DNA of 64,000 bases from Gossypium raimondii (taxonomy: Eukaryota; Streptophyta; Magnoliopsida; Malvales; Malvaceae): NCBI RefSeq assembly GCF_025698545.1, contig NC_068569.1:7254001-7318000 (forward strand), written 5' to 3'. Positions 61,051-64,000 of this stretch are shown piece after piece (within the stretch, counting starts at the first letter, position 1; each line of letters begins with the position of its first letter). The notes under the pieces were generated by a model. That model was not told the origin of the DNA, did no database searches, and saw only the letters and a list, made by a program, of their open reading frames with translations. The position numbers and the translations under genes were made by a program.

Positions 61051-63323
61051 ATGATATAACTTTTTATTGATGAATATAAGAATTAAATGAGTTAAAAGAG
61101 AAGTAATCATTTTGCAGATTGCCTATATACGACTAAAGCCTGTGTAATTGAAATTAGTTTACAGATTAGTCTAATCATTTTCTAATTAATACGTCCAAAT
61201 CAAGTGTCCATCATATGCAATCTTGACTTTTATGAAGATATGTTGGTAATAAACCATACAAATCACCTGAAAATCGCTTACCAATTACCACCTTTATTAT
61301 ATATTTCAGCCTTATGGGCGTTTCAAATCCTATTCCCCAAGCCTAATATGAAGCCCTGGATTTAAAGGTCCAAAGTAGACCTGTAAATTGAGCATTTTTT
61401 TGGGTGGGCAAGTATGTGATCCATCAGTAAAGCTACTTTCAAGTTTTAAGTTTAGAACAAGAAGTTGATGGGCTTTTCATAGATATTTTCTTTTTCAAAA
61501 ATTTTAGTAACTATAACTCTACAGAATTTAGATTTTTTTCAAATTTTAAAATATGTTCTATTGTCAACACCATTATTATTTTTTCAAATTAAGGTTGATT
61601 GCAAAATGTAAATTTTCTTTTACAAGGTTATTAAGTGGGTTTTTTATTTCAAATATTAAACCAGCAAATTTAAAAGGAAAATTTGAATGATATTAATTTT
61701 GGGTCTAAATATTAAAATTTAAAAATAAAAAGACCAAATTTTAAATATACCAAAATAAAGAAGTTTGGGGGATATTTTAGGTTTTTGAGTTTAGTATAAT
61801 TTTAGTATTTTCTCTATTTCATGAACTAAAATGTATTTATATTTGAAATACCACCGGGGCTTCAATTGCTTTCGTGCCTGCATTTTCCACTGACAACAAT
61901 CAGATTTAGTAGTTGGCATTTATATGAAAACAAAAAGCCTCTGTTTTAGTCAAATAAAATATTATCCTGAAATGATAATAATATATCACAGATAAAAGTC
62001 TCATCTTTTATCTATTGTTTATATACAGCCTCTATAGTTTTGGAGTTAGCAGTTGCCTTTCTCTGTCGTCATCCATCCCAAAAGAAAAGCTTCGCTAGAA
62101 TTGAGCTCTGGAGATCAAATATGAAAAAAGTTGATATAAAAAAGTAAATGGCAATTTCATTTACGCAACCCTACCGACAAGGATCTCGTACACGATGTTG
62201 ATTGCTTCAACGCTTATCTTGGTTACACTTCTTTTTTCTTCCAACGTGTTTTGTCTTAACTTGACCGTTCCACCTCGAACTCGACGCTTCATAATGTATT
62301 ATTACATGGAAATGCAAGCCATAGTTATCGTTTTGTTTGATCATGATCATTGGAACATCGAGGCTGGGTTCTCTATTACAATCAAAAATATTTTCTTTTA
62401 GATTAAAAGTGTTTTTTCATCAACTCATTTTTAAGTATTTCTGGTTTTTAGCTTTTGCATATGAGATGAGAATTATCAAAATATCATTTATTATTTATAT
62501 TAGAATAATTCTAAAATTATCAAAATCAGTTCATTTCCGTAATTTTTTAAATTTTGATTTATTTCCGTAATTTTTAAAAATGCTTTATTTAGTTGTGTAG
62601 TTGAATATATTAAATATGAATTAGTATATAATACTAATTTTATGTCTTTAAAATAAACAAGGTGTCATTGTTTTTTGATACCTAAAATTAAATTTTAGAA
62701 TCATCTTAATATAAATTATTTCTATTTATATTAATTTTAAAAGAAATATAAATAATTAGATTAATTCATATTTTATTTATCATTATGCTAAATTATTTAA
62801 ATATCATTTCTCATTATATTAAAATTTATTTATTATTATGTTTATTTTAAAAAATATTTTATATATTATCAATTTAAAATTATTTAAAATCTATATTTTA
62901 TATATAATTATATTAAATCATTCAAATATCATATAATTTAACTGATTTTTTTAATTTTCGCTATTATCATTAAAATATATATATTTTAACCAACTTTTTA
63001 TAAAAATGAACAACATAAATTTTCACAATTTTTCTTTATTACATTTTTCAAAAATGCAGTTTTTTAAAAGCACTGGATGGACAAGTAGCCGAATGAAAAA
63101 GTTGAGCTTTAGGCAGCCTCGTAAAAAAAGTTGGTCTAAATCTGTCATTTTCATCCTCTGGTTTCTGATAATTTTTTTTGCAGGTCCCTGTTCAGCAAAA
63201 TTAAAAATTCAAATTGGAGAAAGGGCATTTCAGTCTTTCTATAAAACTATAATGTTCTTCTTCGCTTTCTATAAGAACCGAACAAGAAATGGCTAAAAAT
63301 CCATCTCTACATTCGTTTCAAAA
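61051..63323. other. Intergenic, upstream of the thaumatin-like gene
   Basis: Mostly AT-rich. A 68-residue frame at 62195-62401 starts with a signal-peptide-like MLIASTLILVTLLFSSNVFC but then shows nothing known. 63006-63296 is a frame without domain that ends 27 bp before the thaumatin-like ATG; this stretch is more likely promoter and leader. 62404-63075 may be an inverted-repeat element. Confidence 0.4.
62404..63075. mobile_element. Possible MITE
   Basis: The left side (AAAAGTGTTTTTTCATCAACTC) and the complement of the right side (AGTGCTTTTAAAAAACTGCA) look alike, around a very AT-rich centre. The word style resembles the element at 10680-11335. Ends and target site are not resolved. Confidence 0.3.
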
Positions 63324-64000
63324 ATGGCTTCTTCTTTGTTAGTTTTAGCTACCATTTTTGTGTTATGCAGCTTTGGTAAAGCTACTCATCCTGGTCTCAT
63401 TTTAACAGTCGTTAACAACTGCCCTTTCACCATTTATCCTGCTATCCAACCCAACGCAGGCCACCCTGTCCTCGAACGAGGCGGCTTCGCTCTTCATACC
63501 CTCACCCACCGTTCCTTCCCTGCCCCCACCGTCCACTGGTCTGGCCGTATCTGGGCTCGAACCGGCTGCACCTACTCCAACGGGCATTTCTCCTGTGCCA
63601 CGGGAGATTGTGGCCACCGCATTGAATGCAACGGTCTCGGTGGAGCCACTCCTGTCACAATTGCTCAGTTCAGCCTCCACCACGGTGGCCACAAAGATCT
63701 GTCTTCCTACGAAGTCAGCCTTGTGGACGGTTTTAACATCCCCATGACTGTGACCCCGCACGAAGGCAAAGGCCTTTGCCCCGTCGTTGGGTGCAGGGCT
63801 AATATTCTGGCCACGTGTCCCGGCAAGTTACAGTATAGGTCACCTCCTCATGGTCCAGTTGTGGGTTGTAAGAGTGGTTGTGCTGCCTTCGGAACCGACG
63901 AGCTTTGCTGCAGGAACCATTACAATAGCCCTCAAACCTGTAGGGCTTCGAGCTATTCAGAGTTTTTCAAACATGCTTGTCCGGCCACATTTACTTACGC
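63324..64000 (+). CDS. Thaumatin-like protein (PR-5 family), 3' end outside
   Basis: The frame opens at MASSLLVLATIFVLCSFGKA, a signal peptide likely cut near residue 20-22, and stays open for 225 codons to the window edge. The family signature follows in order: LTVVNNCPFTIYPAI, SGRIWARTGCTYSNG, CATGDCGHRIECNG, SLVDGFNIPMTV, CRANILATCPGKL, CKSGCAAFGTDELCC and the CPATFTY near the end, with Cys spacing for the usual eight disulphides. PR-5 proteins are secreted defence proteins; some permeabilise fungal membranes or cleave beta-glucan. Two acidic-cleft positions look changed: the usual Glu in A-E-F/Y is Gln (IAQFSL) and the Asp before V/I-SLVDGFN is Glu (YEVSLVDGFN). An upstream ATG at 63290 is in another frame and soon stops. 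About 15-20 residues are expected beyond the window. Antifungal action is inference. Confidence 0.93.
   Translation, partial: MASSLLVLATIFVLCSFGKATHPGLILTVVNNCPFTIYPAIQPNAGHPVLERGGFALHTLTHRSFPAPTVHWSGRIWARTGCTYSNGHFSCATGDCGHRIECNGLGGATPVTIAQFSLHHGGHKDLSSYEVSLVDGFNIPMTVTPHEGKGLCPVVGCRANILATCPGKLQYRSPPHGPVVGCKSGCAAFGTDELCCRNHYNSPQTCRASSYSEFFKHACPATFTY

Noticed and set aside
62195-62401. 68-codon frame with signal-peptide-like start
   Set aside because: The part after the hydrophobic start has no family features and composition drifts to AT-driven residues. Too weak to call.
1-64000. tRNA, rRNA, microRNA precursors or CRISPR arrays
   Set aside because: Scanned by eye for common plant microRNA sequences, tRNA box patterns and spaced direct repeats; none was convincing. 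A tRNAscan-SE and miRBase search would be the proper test.

Overview
This window is plant nuclear DNA from a dicot: AT-rich, with intron-containing genes carrying GT-AG (and one GC-AG) introns, and plant-only families (Dof factor, XB3-type ankyrin-RING ligase, PUB-ARM U-box ligase, class I small heat shock protein, an ALBINO3-like remnant). The long LTR at 19026-22063, with its repeated 'cacgggcgtgtg' words and a right end that reads back as 'TGTAACACCCC', looks like Malvaceae and most like cotton (Gossypium). That assignment rests on memory of the repeats and was not searched.

Layout. 1-1052: last exon (+) of an uncharacterised gene. 3249-5912 (-): eight-exon XBAT31-like E3 ligase. 9919-10392 (+): intronless cytosolic class I sHSP with a heat shock element and TATA box. 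12782-17473: broken Ty3/gypsy element with two LTRs. About 17760-22960: PIF/Harbinger DNA transposon remnant split by a 3.0 kb solo LTR that has a perfect 5-bp target duplication. 24919-29186 (+): four-exon PUB13-like ligase. 34949-36036 (-): two-exon Dof factor with a GC-AG intron. 39930-43505: a second solo LTR and two inverted-repeat elements. 44518-45402 (-): unknown single-pass membrane protein. 47256-48764 (+): HSP20-like protein, convergent with a cytosolic HSC70 at 49142-51750 (-). 53077-53637: Mutator-type MITE. 53899-55667 (+): decayed ALB3/Oxa1-type pseudogene. About 59550-61050: a second PIF/Harbinger remnant of the same family. 63324-64000 (+): thaumatin-like protein, cut by the window end.

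Togetherness. The genes do not form a pathway unit. Three belong to protein quality control (class I sHSP, HSP20-like protein, HSC70) and two are ubiquitin ligases, but spacing and orientation suggest ordinary plant gene order. Heat shock elements sit at the sHSP and HSC70 promoters. I found no CRISPR array, operon, rRNA or tRNA. No clearly new biological system is visible. The most informative items are the nested transposon history around 17.7-23 kb, the ALB3 pseudogene, the GC-AG/NAGNAG intron of the Dof gene, and the changed acidic-cleft residues of the thaumatin-like protein.
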